Shown here piece by piece: positions 21,921 through 34,518 of a DNA stretch of 64,000 bases. Both the position numbers and the translations under genes were made by a program. Position 1 is the stretch's first letter; each line of letters starts with the position of its first letter. Source of the stretch: Diospyros lotus (Eukaryota > Streptophyta > Magnoliopsida > Ericales > Ebenaceae); NCBI RefSeq assembly GCF_014633365.1, contig NC_068347.1:19428433-19492432 (forward strand), given 5' to 3'. Below the pieces are notes generated by a model. It saw only the letters and a list, made by a program, of their open reading frames with translations, searched no databases and was not told where the DNA came from.

Positions 21921-23343
21921 TGATCATCCTAAAATATACCGCAAGTGTACAGATCGAACAAGTAATATAATAATAAGTAAGAATATCGTTCCCACGAGAA
22001 AAGATTTCAAATACCAAATTTTTAAACCCTCTTTATTATTTAGACAATAAAAATTTCAGATTTAATAAAGAACAGGAAAAAAAAAATTAATTAGATTAAT
22101 AAAATAAAATTAATTTAGAAGGCAACTTGAATCAAAGAAATAAGTGAATTTTAATAACTAAGGCGCATGTATGAACCTAACTATGCAATGCAAATCATAT
22201 ATTTTTATGGGAATGAATTGGTAAATTGAGTATATGACGGTGGAATCTCCTAACGCATTCGTTACCCTATTTCTAGGTTATAACGAGCCTATTCTCATTT
22301 AATAACTTCTTATATTTTTATGAAAGTTTAACCAAATAAAAATGCATTATAATTTGTGAAATTCCTAGCGTATCATTAAAAGCCGCACAAAGAAATTGAG
22401 TTCTATTTCTAGTCGATTTTACTTTATGGTGTATGATACCTACGATATAATTCTCAAACTATCTCATTTCGATCTCAAGATTAAGCATCAAATCATGTAA
22501 ATAGTGGCTAATTATTTACAAGTATTAAATTCAATATCATACAACTTAACATAACCCAATTATTCAATCACATAAAATTATAAAAAATACATCGTCATAG
22601 TTTCGGCCAATACATGGTCTTAGTTTAACAAATTAATTTATGGTAGAATTAATTAAAGTCTAAAATAAAGAAGCATAAGGGAATTAATTAAATCAAGAAG
22701 AAAAGAAAATTCTCTAGCCCAGATCTAAAATAGATCTGAGTGCTGGATGCACATTGCCCACGTCTGCCTGCGCCTACTACTGCTGCGTGCCCCTTCAATC
22801 TTCCCTTGGGCAAAGCCTTTAATTCCCTTGCGTTCACTGCCTTGCCAAATCTCCCTTATGTTCTCTAATTTTGCCGCCTCTCAAGTTTTCTGCCAAAATT
22901 CATCTCCCCTTATGTTATTATATATATATATATATATATGTATGTAGGGTATGAAGTTCCAATTGCATTGCAATTGGACTCCATTTATTATATTAATATA
23001 TTATCATATACATACACACACACCACCACCGACTCACGCACACACATATATATAATATATATTATATATAATATATAGATAATATAATAGTTAATATATT
23101 ATTAATTATATTATAATATTAATTATTTATATTTTTTATTTTTATTTAAATTGTAATATTAATTTTAAAATATTTTTTTAATTTTCTTTTATATTTTTTT
23201 TATTTTTAGTTTTTTAACTCAAACACCCAATAGTATTTTTGTAAAATAACAAAAAATACTAAAAATTAAATATATGTAAATGATACTCAAAACATTAAAC
23301 AATTTTATATAAAATATAAATAAAATACTAAAAACACTACTCA
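21921..23343 (-). repeat. 3' LTR of the Athila-derived element
   Basis: On + it runs from TGATCATCC to ACACTACTCA. It is nearly colinear with 29768-31183, with scattered substitutions and small indels. It includes a conserved ACCGCAAGTGTAC block at the U5 side and TA-rich microsatellites near 22920 and 23045. No clear minus-strand polypurine tract precedes its U3 end: the adjacent + sequence is AGCAAAGAAAAGAAA, pyrimidine-rich on the element's own strand. Confidence 0.9.
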
Positions 23344-24409
23344 AGCAAAGAAAAGAAATTTTAAACTCAAAACAAAAAACATATATTTGGAATCATTCAT
23401 CAAATTCAAATCTTTTGTTATGCTCACATCTAAATTCTCAATCCAAAATGCAACAATAGCAAATAAAGAAAATTAAGCATACTTACATTCCCAAGTTCAA
23501 GAATCCATACAAAATTCTAAACTCAATTATGTTTTGTCATGTAATCCACATGATCGAATAGTGCAACAACTATTCTTGTAACCATCCCTTCTCACTACTA
23601 CAAACAAAGGTAGCAAAATAGGGTTCTTTTTTTTTTTTTTTTCTGATTGAACGAGTGCATTTTATGCTCCATCTCCTTTTTTTTTTTTTTTTTAACTGAA
23701 CGAGTGTATTTTATGCTCTATCTCGCTCAACATTATTCACCCTATTTACTTAAACCTTGTTTAGGCCTAGCTCAGAAGGAATAATCACAAGAAAAGCATT
23801 ACATTTATCTTTCATGCATAATCACACAACTTCGCAAAGAACATGTACTTCAATGATCTTAGAACCCAAGTATACTTAATCTTGCTTTTATAAGATATTG
23901 TCCATTCTAAATTAAAGACTCAATGTTAAACACAATAAAGAACCCAAATGAAAATCTTGATTCCAAATAACAGGTTCTTATTTTATCTTTCACAAAATTT
24001 TCTATTCTAGGGGTTGACCAAATATACACCTGATATAACTTTTGCAAAAAAATTTAATATCAAAAACACCCAAGCAAAACAAATAGCATATATTAACAAT
24101 TAATAATTCCACCCCTCCCAAACTTATTTAACACATTGTCCTCAATGTGAAAGATAAAGAAAAAGGAGAATGAAAAATGAATACTCCCCTGGCCACATAA
24201 TTGAACACTACGAATACCCATTCCAGTCCAAACTGAATCAACTTTATTTTCCTTTCTTTTGAACCTGCACAACATCACAAGTATGGGTTATTGGTCATAT
24301 TTATTCAACAAAACTAGAATGAAATAATAAAAACAAAAAGGAAAAAGAGCTTGGGTTGCCTCCCAAGAAGCGTTTGTTTATAGTCATTAGCTTGACTAGG
24401 TTTTCATCT
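23344..24409 (-). other. 3' non-coding region of the Athila-derived element
   Basis: No coding similarity was found on either strand. A ~55-bp unit containing an 18-19 T run and GAACGAGTG-ATTTTATGCTC is duplicated at about 23625-23730. This is where RT and integrase would lie in a complete Athila element. Confidence 0.6.
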
Positions 24410-24933
24410 TCAGGGAGGCTTGAATCCTTCTTCTATCAAAATTTTGTGCATGCCGGATGATGGACTTATCCCTTGAATGTTAACAACTTTCCATCCAATC
24501 CCCTTCTTTTGCTCTCTAAGCACCCTTATTAATTTTTTCTTTTCACGACTTGGTGGTTTGGCTTTTGAAGAAGAAGAAGAAGCATCCAAGGGTAACAATT
24601 TGTCTCTTTTGGATGAACAACATTTTTGCTTTTCTCCTAAATAGCCCTTAGCCACGACCTTGTTCTTGGAATCTAAAATTGTTTTCTGCTCATCAAAAGA
24701 GTTAGCAATACAATTTTCTATAGGATTATCTAATCTCTTTTCTAAATCATTAGTGCCATCTATCCTTAAGACTTCTTTTTCATTATCATTAAAATCTTTC
24801 GTAGCCTTAAACACATTGAAAGTAATTGTCTCATCATAAATTCTAAGGCTAAGTGTTCCTTGCTGGACATCAATCAAAGCTCTCCCTATGGCAAGAAAAG
24901 GTCTCCCTAAAATTAGGGGCATATCATAATCTT

Positions 24934-25479
24934 TGTAATACCCCATGTTCGTATGAGGCCGCCACGTAACTTTGATAAGTTTAGAATATCGAAAAATTGG
25001 TTTGATAGCATTTATAAGTACCGAATTGACTATAGGGAATGCCTCGGGGTGAAATTTTCTAAGGAAAATAATATGGTTTCGATGAGCGTTCCGAGATAGG
25101 CTTTATGGTATCGAAAGAAATCGGATCAGGAACGATTTTCGGTACAGCTAAAATACAATTGCCATTTAGGCTGCAAAACCAAATTATCGTAGGAGACTTC
25201 CAAAAAATCAACGGAACCCTAGGGGGGCTTCGGTTTTGCGTAATGAGCAACCCTTCAGTGGTTTTAGGATGAAATAATAGCTCGGTAAGGACACTGGGGC
25301 AAAATCGTCATTTCGAGTAACTTTGAAGTTATTAATTTTGCGTTATAATGTAAATTAATTTAGTGTTTGAGGGCATGGTTGCAATAAGAGAATTCCCAAA
25401 TGAATTAGAGATGAAATTTGAGATTTAAATGTGTAATTTTTCTATTATGATAATGTAATATATAATTATATATATATAT

Positions 25480-25525
<46 letters not shown>

Positions 25526-27572
25526 GCATAGGCGTGTTCGTGTGAGTGGCCATGGTTAGCTTCTGTGAAGCTTTAATGGTTGAGATTTCGGCTGCAAAAT
25601 GGGGAGATTATGGCAGTAGGATTTGAGGAAGATAATTGCAGCTGGATTTAAGGAAGATATGGCAACAAGATTTAAGGGCTAAGCAATTAATATGATGTAC
25701 ATATAAATATATATATATATATATGCATTTCGTGCAGCAGCTCGCCTATAAATTAAGATGCATTTTGACCAATTGAGAGCAGCAAGCAAGTGGGAGATCG
25801 AGCGAGAGAGAGAGAGATTAGAGGGAGATAGCCGAAAATGGCCATGGCAACAGTAACAAGCCGCTGTTTGGCAACCATGGCCGCAGACCTCAAGCTCGGT
25901 GGAGTTGGGCCAACGAGCAGAGCAACAACGATGGAGGCGCGGTGATGGCTCCAAATGCGTGGTGTCAACGCGGAGGCGGCCGAAAGCCCAAGAGGCGACA
26001 ACCGAGGCTGTCAGAGGTGGCCTGGGATGGCCAGTTTCGGCCATGGCAGCCGCGGCGGAGGTAGTCGAGGTTGGGGATGGCGTAGTTGGCGGTGAAGGCT
26101 TGCGATGGAGCTGGTAGCAGCTTGCGGCAGCTGGTGCGTAGGTCACGCAGGAGAAGCAAGTCGTGCAGGAGAAGAGGAAGAAGAAGAGAGGGAGAAGAAG
26201 AGAAGAAAAGAAAAAGGAAAAAAGAAAAGAAAAGAAAAAAGAAAGAAAAAAAAAAGAAAAATAGAAAATATAGAGGAAAATGTTAGAAAAATGCCAAAAA
26301 ATAGGAAATAGTGGTTTATTAACATTTCAGAGTTTTTGGCGAGAAAAGTGGTCCAAGCACGCGTTTCGAGGATATGACATGCAAACCGAGAAAGCCAGAT
26401 ATGCTAAGTTGAGGTAAGTAAAATTTCTTAGAAAATTTTAAAAATTCAAGAATATTATTTTATGAATTTTCATAGCGAAATATTTGAGAAAATATTTACG
26501 AAATATTTAGTTTGGATTTATTGAGGAAAAATAGGAAGAAATAGAGAGAAAATTAAAGAAAATGCAAGAAATTATGGAAAAATAGGTTTTAATACTTATT
26601 TAAATAATTATGGTGATTAGGATGCTTTGAGGCTTAAGTTGAAGTGACTTGTACAAATTTTGAGGTTGGCACGCAAATTGGGGCGATGCATGAATTTTGA
26701 GACAGGCGCGACTATCGAGGTAGCTCGGTAAGCTTGAGAAGGTAAGTGGTAATTTTCAACTGGATTTAGTTTTATGAAAAATGGTTGGTTGTAGGTGATT
26801 TATATTTCAAATCCCAATCCTCGGGAATGCTTTCATCATATTGACATGTTCTGATATGTATCCATCACGTAGACTGCATACATGACATACTATAAAATGC
26901 ATATGTACACGTTAGTATCATTGATCACACGCATCGAGACCGTAGGGAGTATGAACTAGTACTGTTACTTTACCAAGGGTGCCCCCAGACACCCCGGCTT
27001 CGAAAAAGGTAGCCGTAAGAATGGTAGATAACATAAGGGGTGCAGTTGACACCTACGATGAGTAAGACATTACATACACACATGATATAGCATTATGTAC
27101 CCTTACTTAGATGGTTCATCATCTAACTTGGGCTTTGCCCCTGGAATATTCAAACATTCTAGATGGAGATTCTAGCAGATACGAGGATGAATGAGGCATG
27201 AAATGGTACTTAGCAAGGTGCATGAAATGTATGTTATGTAGCATATGTATTTAAGTTCTACTATTTTGAATTCTGAACGTTTTGAGGAATGATGATGTAT
27301 AACCTTGTTTAGGGTTAATGTTAGATGATAACTTATGTTTTGTATTAAGTTTGTTGAGGAACAATGATTTAATGATCAATGTTAAGATATCAGGTTCGAT
27401 CATTACTTTCGCATTTGATGTGTATAATGATTCTCTTTCGAGATAAAATGAATGAAAATTCTGGGACGAATTTGAGGAATGATGTGGTTTAGCCTTAGTA
27501 TTTGAAAGAAAAAAATTTATTGTCCTGGAATTATCCTAAGTTATAACGCGCCCGGGAAAGCAGGGCGTTACA
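24934..27572 (+). repeat. Solo LTR of a Ty3/gypsy (Tekay-like) element, 2639 bp, TSD ATCTT
   Basis: It starts TGTAATACCCC and ends GGGCGTTACA. ATCTT is duplicated exactly at 24929-24933 and 27573-27577. It contains (TA) and (GA) microsatellites near 25465-25525, a GC-rich block at 25850-26120, a GA/A-rich block near 26160-26270, and a hairpin at 27107-27126. It is related to the LTR at 15840-18450 in layout and in scattered blocks such as GATGAGCGT and GATTTTCGG. It lies within the protease of the Athila-derived element, so it is the youngest layer of a three-deep nest. Confidence 0.9.
27107..27126 (+). other. Hairpin in gypsy LTR
   Basis: TTAGATG (27107-27113) and CATCTAA (27120-27126) form a 7-bp stem with loop GTTCAT. 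A second small stem, GGGC-TTT-GCCC, follows at about 27130-27140. The relic at 41364-41383 has the same loop with a compensated pair (TTAGAAG/CTTCTAA). Confidence 0.6.
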
Positions 27573-28056
27573 ATCTTCTTCCATGTCCAGAACAATGAAG
27601 TCAATAGGAAAAATAAACTTATCTACTTTTACCAAAACATCTTCCACTACTCCCCTTGGATATCTAATACTTCTATCAGCTAATTGAAGAGAAATAGTGG
27701 TAGGTGTTGGTTCTTTTAGTTCAAGCTTCCTGAAAACAGAAAAGGGCATCAAATTAATGCTTGTACCAAGGTCACATAAAACTTTATCAAAACTAATTTC
27801 ACCAATAGTGCAAGAAATAGAAAAGCTCCCTGGATCCTTGAGTTTTGGAGGAAATTTGTTTTGAATCACAGCACTATATTCTTTAGTCAAGGCAATGGTC
27901 TTATAATCCTTCATCTTCCTCTTGTTTGACATAATTTCTTTCAAAAATTTTGCATAAGCAGGAATCTGCGCTAAAGCATCTGCAAATGGAATGTTAATGC
28001 GCAATTGTTTAAAAACTTTAAGAAAATTTTCAAACTGTTTGTCAACCTTATTCTGT

Positions 28057-29427
28057 TTAATTAAGCCTTTGAGGAAAAGGGATAGGAGGAACATAAGGTT
28101 TAACAAGTGGTGTTAAGGATGGTATCTCATTCTGCTCATTCTCATCACTAATCTCAACATTATTCTTTTTATCAACATTACCTGTAACATGTTCACTACT
28201 TACCTCAGCAAGTTGCTTACCACTTCTCAATGTCACTGCCTTGACTTCCTCTCTTGGATTCACCTCAGTTTTGCTAGGCAACTTACCTTGATCTCTCGAA
28301 TTTATGGCATTTGAGATCTGCCCCAATTGAACCTCCAAATTTCTGTTGAAACTGGCCATTTGGTCTACTTTCGCCTCCAGCTTTTCAAATCTATTCATAG
28401 TGGCATTCACTAATTTTTCAATTGCCAATTCCCAAGATGGCTTGCTTTCTGGTTGTTGTTGCATCACTCCTTGAGGTCTGGATTGAAAACCTGGAGGATT
28501 GCTAGGCTTAGAATTGCTACTGCCGCCCTGATCCCTCCAGGAAAAATTGGGGTGATTTCTCCAACCTGTATTATAGTTGTTAGAATATGGGTTATTTTGC
28601 TGGTTCTGCATGTTATAATTCGAAATATATTGAGCTTTCTCAACCTGCATAGAATCAGAACCCAAGAATGCATGTGATACGACAGAATTGAAATTAGAAT
28701 AAACAACATTAACATTCCCTAACTTACCAAACATTTTTACAAGATTGTCTACCTTGGCGTTTAACATATTAATTCCATTAACTTCATACATACCCGAGGA
28801 TTTCTTAGGCATACCTCTCTCAGTAGACCATTGATAATTGTTGGAAGCCATTTCTTCAAGCAGCTAATAAGCATCTTCTGTAGACTTACCCATTAGTGCA
28901 CCCCCTATGAAATCATTTATAGTGATTCTAACTGAATGAGATAAACCATTATAGAATGTCTACACAATCAACCAATCAGGCAAACCATGGTGTGGACACC
29001 GTCTTTTCAATTCCTTAAACCTTTCCCACGCCTCATACAAAGATTCACCATCAAATTGAACAAAACTAGTAATATCATTCCTGAGTTTAGTAGTTTTACC
29101 TGGTGGAAAATACTTACTCAAGAATGCATGTGATACAGCTGCCCATGTGGTAAATGAATTTGGAGCTTTGGAATTTAACCACATCTTAGGTTTATCTCTC
29201 AAAGAAAAAGGAAACAGCCTTAGTCTGATTGCATCCTCACTGACGCCGTTCATTTTGATGGTGTCGCATATCTCTAAAAAGTTTGCTAAATGTGCATTAG
29301 GATCTTCAGTTGGATTTCCACCAAATTGCCCCTGTTGAACCATCTGAATGAGTCCTAGTTTGATCTCAAAGTTATTGGCATTGACAGCTGGCTTGAGCTC
29401 CAACTGGGTCTGACATGGCATAATCAC
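28057..29427 (-). pseudogene. Athila-type gag, nearly open
   Basis: The frame from 29427 contains [38 protein letters not shown] and [17 protein letters not shown], then [21 protein letters not shown]. This is the capsid-like retrotransposon gag domain in the Athila version. It continues after a single TAG near 28959 (TFYNGL) and another near 28868, into 28851-28057: a Gln/Asn-rich stretch, QVEKAQYISN and a LRSGK-like conserved block at VTLRSGKQL. A frameshift near 28080 separates it from the protease. With only two nonsense codons and one shift in about 450 codons it is the best-preserved old gag here. It would assemble particles, possibly with enzymes from a full Athila. Confidence 0.85.
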
Positions 29428-29743
29428 GTAGCAATCTCTGATTCTGATTCTGATTCAGGTTCAGGTTCTAGTTTTCTGCCATAATTGTTACTTGTCGTGT
29501 TAATCTCGTCCCTTTCTTTACTACTCGATAAGTTCTTCCTATCTCTGGATCAAATGGTTGAATTTCTCCATGCTTTCTTGGCATGCACTACTCAGCCTGC
29601 AATGTAAAACAAGACTATATAAGATAGGCAAAGTAGTGCTAAAAAAAATAAAAAAAATCACAAAAGACAAGGACACTAAACAAAAATGTATGCAGTCTAA
29701 ATTAATAAAGAATTTTTTTTTAATTTGATATTGAAGAATACTT

Positions 29744-29761
29744 TCCCCGGCAACGGCGCCA
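29744..29761 (-). other. Primer binding site of the Athila-derived element
   Basis: On - the sequence is TGGCGCCGTTGCCGGGGA, six bases after the 5' LTR end (TGATCA). This is the hallmark PBS of the Athila/Calypso lineage, usually assigned to tRNA-Asp. It fixes the orientation of the element. Confidence 0.9.
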
Positions 29762-29767
29762 AAAACT

Positions 29768-30731
29768 TGATCACTCTAAAATATACCGCAAGTGTACGGG
29801 TCGAACAAGTAATATAATAGTAAGTAAGAATATCGGTCCCACGAGAAAAGATTTCAAATACCAAATTTTTAAACCCTCTTTATTATTTAGACAATAAAAA
29901 TTTTAGATTTAATAAAGAACAGGAAAAAAAATAAATTAATTAGATTAATAAAATAAAATTAATTTAGAAGGCAACTTGAATCAAAGAAATAAGTGAATTT
30001 TAATAACTAAGGCGCATGTATGAACCTAACTATACAATGCAAATCATATATTTTTATGGGAATGAATTAGTAAATTGAGTATGTGACAGCGGAATCTCCT
30101 AACGCATTCGTTACCCTATTTCTAAGTTATAACGAGCCTATTCTCATTTAATAACTTCCTATATTTTTATGAAAGTTTAACCAAATGAAAACGCATTATA
30201 ATTTGTGAAATTCCTAGCGTATCGCTAAAAGCCAAACAAAGAAACCGAGTTCTATTTCTAGTCGATTTTACTTTATGGTGTATGGTACATACGATGTAAT
30301 TCCCAAACTATCTCCTTTCGGTCTCAAGATTAGGTATCAAATCATGTAAATAGTGGCCAATTATTTACAAGCATTAAATTCAATATCATACAACTTAACA
30401 TAACCCAATTATTCAATCACATAAAATTATAAAAATACATCGTCATAGTTTCGGCCAGTACATGGCCTTAGTTTAACAAATTAATTCATGGCAGAATTAA
30501 TTGAAGTCCAAAATAACAGTAGAAGTATAAGAGAATTAATTAAATCAAGAAAAAGAGAAAATTCCCAAGCCCAGATCTAAAACAGATCTAAGTGTTGGAT
30601 GCACGTTGCCTACGTCCGCCTGCGCCTACTGCTGCTACGTGCCCCTTCAATCTTCCCTTGCGGAAAGCCTTTAATTCCCTTGCGTTCTCTAATTCTGTCG
30701 CCTCCCAAGTTCTCTGCCAAAATTCATCCCC

Positions 30732-30765
<34 letters not shown>

Positions 30766-31183
30766 CATGGAGTTCCAATTGCATTGCAATTGGACTCCAT
30801 TTATTATATTAATATATTATTATATACATACACACACACCACCACAGACTCACGCACACACATATATATAATATATATTATATATAATATATAAATAATA
30901 TAATAGATAATATAATAGTTAATATATTATTAATTATATTAACTTTAATTATATTATAATATTAATTATTTATAATGTTTATTTTTATTTGAATTGTAAT
31001 ATTAATTTTAATTTTTTTTAATTTTCTTTTATATTTTTTAATTTTTTAGTTTTTTAACTCAAACACCAAAAAGTATTTTTGTAAAATAACAAAAAATACT
31101 AGAAATTAAATATATGTAAATGACACTCAAAACATTAAACAATTTTATATAAAATATAGATAAAATACTAAAAACACTACTCA
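29768..31183 (-). repeat. 5' LTR of the Athila-derived element
   Basis: It runs on + from TGATCACTC to ACACTACTCA and is the partner of 21921-23343. Differences by eye run at a few percent, plus small indels and different TA-repeat lengths, so the insertion is not recent. The host copia reading resumes right after 31183. Confidence 0.9.
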
Positions 31184-32525
31184 TTTATGACCAATAAATG
31201 TGTGAATAAATTCCCACATCAAATATTCAATCACCTAAAAATATTTCCTTATCAGTTTCTTTGCATTCAAAAATAATGTTTTGGCATAAATGCCTTGGCC
31301 ATCCTAGTTTTGTTTATCTCAAATCGTTATATCCAAAAAAATTTAACAATAAAGATCCTTTTCTATTTTAGTGTGAACACTATATTTATTCTAAATAAAC
31401 CAAGAACAATTATCCATCTCATCCATATCAAATATCAAGACCTTTTCATCTTATACATAGTGACATTTGGGATCCTTCTCGTTCTACCTCTCTAACAGAT
31501 TCTAAGTGGTTTATTACTTTTATTGATGACCACACTCGTGTATGTTGGGACATTATGAAAGATAAATCTTAGGAAAACTCTATTGTAAAACAATTTTATA
31601 AACATGTTGCTAATATCTTTCAAGCCAACATCAAAATTTTGCGAACTGACAATGGAAGGGAATACTTTATGAATGACCTAAAACAATACTTTATTGATCA
31701 AGGTATATTTCATCAGAGTTCTTGCACCTACACACCCTAACAAAACAAAGTGGTAGAATAGAAAAATAGACACCTGCTAGAAGTAGCCTAATCCTTTATG
31801 TTTGCTAACCATGTTCCTAACTCATATTAGGGGAAAACTGTTTTAACAACAGCCTATCTCATCAACTGATTACCCTAAAAAATTCTTAACCTTCATACTC
31901 CTCTCAACTGCTTACTGGATATATTCTCTCAAGTCCGATTACTCAACTCTCCATCTCTAAGAATTTTTGGTTACATGGTCTATGTCTATAATCAACAACC
32001 TCATAAAGGAAAATTTGATTCTAGGGCCATTAAATGTGTGTTTATGGGATATTCACCAACCTCAAAAGGGTACAAGTGCTATAACCTGTCCTTAAACAAA
32101 TTCTATGTTTATATGATGTTACCTTTTTTGAGAACCAAACTTTTTTTCCCCATAGTTCTCTTTAAAGGGAAAAAGTGAAGATAACCATTAGGATTCCTCC
32201 ATCTCTCTACCCATATCACTTCCATCTCACTCCTCTCCTTACCAAAATTCTCTTCCTTCTCAAAGCTCTCTTTCTCAAATCCCAAATTCAGAAGTTTCAG
32301 CACATAATCAAGTATTGACTAGAGAAAGAGAACCTAGTATCATTAAACCAACCATGGTTTATTCAAGGAGACCAAAGGATCCCCAAACTATACATGCGTT
32401 TGAATCGAGGCCAAGTTTAGAACCCACGGACAAGGATATGATGGTTAAGGTCTTAAACCTCCCAATGGTTTTCAAGAAAGGAGTACAGTCATGCACTCAA
32501 TACCCTATATCAATTCACTTAACCT
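31184..32525 (+). pseudogene. Copia integrase remnant
   Basis: Fragments include KCLGHPSFVYLKSLYP (pre-integrase H-x-LGHPS block) near 31285 and HSDIWDPSRSTSLTDSKWFI, then FIDDHTRV (first catalytic Asp region) near 31470. ILRTDNGREYF (second Asp) follows near 31640, and the block with the catalytic glutamate, altered in this copy, lies at about 31735-31790. FDSRAIKCVFMGYSPTSKGYKCY near 32010 is the typical post-core region. It ends with KKGVQSCTQYPIS at the solo LTR inserted at 32526. Stops replace several codons. The enzyme would insert the cDNA; this copy cannot. Confidence 0.85.
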
Positions 32526-34518
32526 TGTGGTGCCCTCTCCCTTAAGTACCCTAGCTCAAGGACCCACAGAGGAAGTGTCAATAAGTATGGTACCTAATAC
32601 TCACATAAATAGAAATGCCAAACAACAGAACTAGAAACCCCCGACAAGCGTACAAAAATAACATACATATCTGTGGCAAATCTGTGTACGTTAAGGTCAC
32701 ATATACATAATAAATCTCAAAATACATTGATTTGACTAGTACATAACAAAATAGCTGAAGCTGACATCAAAAGAAGCCCTGAACTCTAGACTACTTTGTA
32801 CACGTCTAAGCTCAGCACTCAGACTCCACTAGGCCCGACATCCGCTCTAGCCTTGCCCCTGCCTGGAATGACGCAAGCAAAGTGAGCCACAAGGCCCAAG
32901 AAGCAATATAAAATAACTTGAAGCTGAAATAACTGAACTAAAACATAAGATGGTGAGACATGAAAAGATAACTAAATCTCACACATCGCATATATGAAAT
33001 ATACCATACTCATGGAAAGCTAAAACCCACTAAAAACTGGCATGGGTCATGATATCACATGCAATATACTGCTGACACACACAATAAACTAACGTAAGGC
33101 TCTGAAATGTCATACAATTGAAACATGACTCATGCTTATATAATAAATACATAATTAGGATGCATGTAATACATAAATAACCTCCAGAGCCAATAAGCGC
33201 CGCACTGATTTGATATGTGGGGGTTACTACACAAGCCCGACCCTTAATATCCCATCGGTTGACTGACGTGTGTACGCCCTAGCGAAATAATCCGCAGCAT
33301 GCTATACCCACTCAGCGCAAAATATAGGCGAGCTAATCTTGATAGTAATAGTCCATGAATAAACCCATGCTTGCACACCTCATCGTGAACCCATGTATGT
33401 ATAGTAATCTTAAACTTTAACCATGCATTTAATCATACTTAAATAAGATTGCATGCTCTAATCATGTAAAATGCTCCATAAAATACCTAATATAATTCTC
33501 TTGCATTTATATAAATCATATGTGTAATTCATAGTCGAATCTGGAGATTTTCGTGAAGCATATTCGGACATGGGGGCGTTATTTAAAAAAAAATGGAAGT
33601 TGGACAGTTTTGACATCCCTCGGTATTTTGGGCATAACTCTCTCATCTGAACTCCGATTGATCTAATTCAAGATGCTATGAAAATAAAAGAGGAATATCT
33701 AAAATTTTTATGTTTTAAGTTTTGAGATATTTGGACTATAACAGGGTCAAAATCGAGCTGCAAAGTGAAAACAGAGTGCTGGAATTGACTGTAATTTTAC
33801 TGTTCATCATCTTCTTGGCGAAACAGAATTTAAACCTCCGCCAACTCTGAAACCCTATCAAAAATAGCATCATCTCCAATGAAATAGGGGTAAACAAGAC
33901 CCCTTGGACCGATTACAACGAAGTTTAACCACAAAATGAGATCAAACGAAGCTTTTGATACAAAATGATATATTTATATATACATATGTATAATTGGAAA
34001 AACATTGCTATATGGATGAGGATGCTTGCCTTTTCTTGCTTCTAACTTGTTGATAAACCACCTAAGCTTTCTTTTCCACCGCCCTTGCTTGCTAACTCTT
34101 GAAGAGACAAAGAAACAAAGATGGCCAAAGACTCTCTACTTCCTGCGCGTATCCCTTCCTTTGGCTGAAAATATCACCACTTTCTCATCTCTCTTATAGA
34201 TGAATACATACACATGGGCTCTTTGGGTGCAAATAATTCACATGGAATGATTCCAAAAGAAACAATCTCATGTGCTTGGAAGTATTCAGAAGCTGGAAGA
34301 AGGAACTTGGCCACCAACTCACGCACGCTACTCTCTGCCTCCACACAATTAAACCCACATCACTTATATAATATAACACTTACACCACTTTGCCATCCAA
34401 ATACATACACCACATAATTAACTTAATAACATAATTTATTTATTTAACAATCTCCACATATTACATAAATTACCATATACTCTTACACTAGATATCTCAA
34501 TATCTCTGGGGCGTTACA
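32526..34518 (-). repeat. Solo gypsy LTR on minus, 1993 bp, TSD AACCT
   Basis: On + it begins TGTGGTGCCC and ends GGGGCGTTACA. AACCT is duplicated exactly at 32521-32525 and 34519-34523. Skipping it and one AACCT joins the host copia reading at the YPIS...YTKLSNQY boundary in frame. Orientation is - because the TGAGCC/GGCTCA hairpin and the adjacent CCAG block read on -. It is the most degenerate LTR start of this type in the window. Confidence 0.85.
32883..32898 (-). other. Hairpin in gypsy LTR (minus)
   Basis: Read on -, TGGGCC and GGCTCA form a 6-bp stem including one G-U pair around TTGT. It corresponds to TGAGCC/GGCTCA in the full-length element, so pairing is kept despite a change in one arm. 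Confidence 0.5.

Larger units (their letters stand above)
24410..28106 (-). pseudogene. Athila-type protease and RT-proximal region, split by a solo LTR
   Basis: Reading on - from 28106, the frame has NKVDKQFENFLKVFKQL, IPAYAKFLKEI and FSISCTIGEISFDKVL, then CDLGTSINLMPFSVFRKL, the D-L-G form of the catalytic motif usual in Athila. RYPRGVVEDVLVKVDKFIFP follows, up to VLDMEED at about 27578. After the 24934-27572 insert it resumes with MPLILGRPFLAIGRALIDV and ends in GIGWKVVNIQGISPS and MHKILIEEGFKPP, then stop at 24410. That last block normally opens RT, so pol is cut at the domain boundary. Apart from the insert the two parts are almost open. Confidence 0.85.
21921..31183 (-). mobile_element. 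Athila-derived LTR element retaining gag and protease only
   Basis: Two long direct repeats, 21921-23343 (1423 bp) and 29768-31183 (1416 bp), flank a minus-strand gag-protease region. A canonical Athila-type PBS follows the right-hand (5') LTR. Pol stops at the motif that opens RT, and no RT, RNase H or integrase lies in the remaining ~1 kb. It is therefore a non-autonomous deletion derivative comparable to terminal-repeat elements that keep only gag. A 2639-bp solo LTR (24934-27572) is nested in the protease. The flanks AATAT and TTTAT match at 3 of 5 positions, so the duplication is decayed or the copy is recombinant. Confidence 0.85.

Noticed and set aside
25679..26311. Several overlapping open frames on both strands
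   Set aside because: GC-rich and GA-rich block of a solo LTR; frames overlap on both strands and show only compositional residue runs.
32600..32660. Alternative left end for the solo LTR near the CCCCCGACAAGCG text
   Set aside because: The start at 32526 gives an exact AACCT duplication and restores the copia frame; the alternative gives neither.
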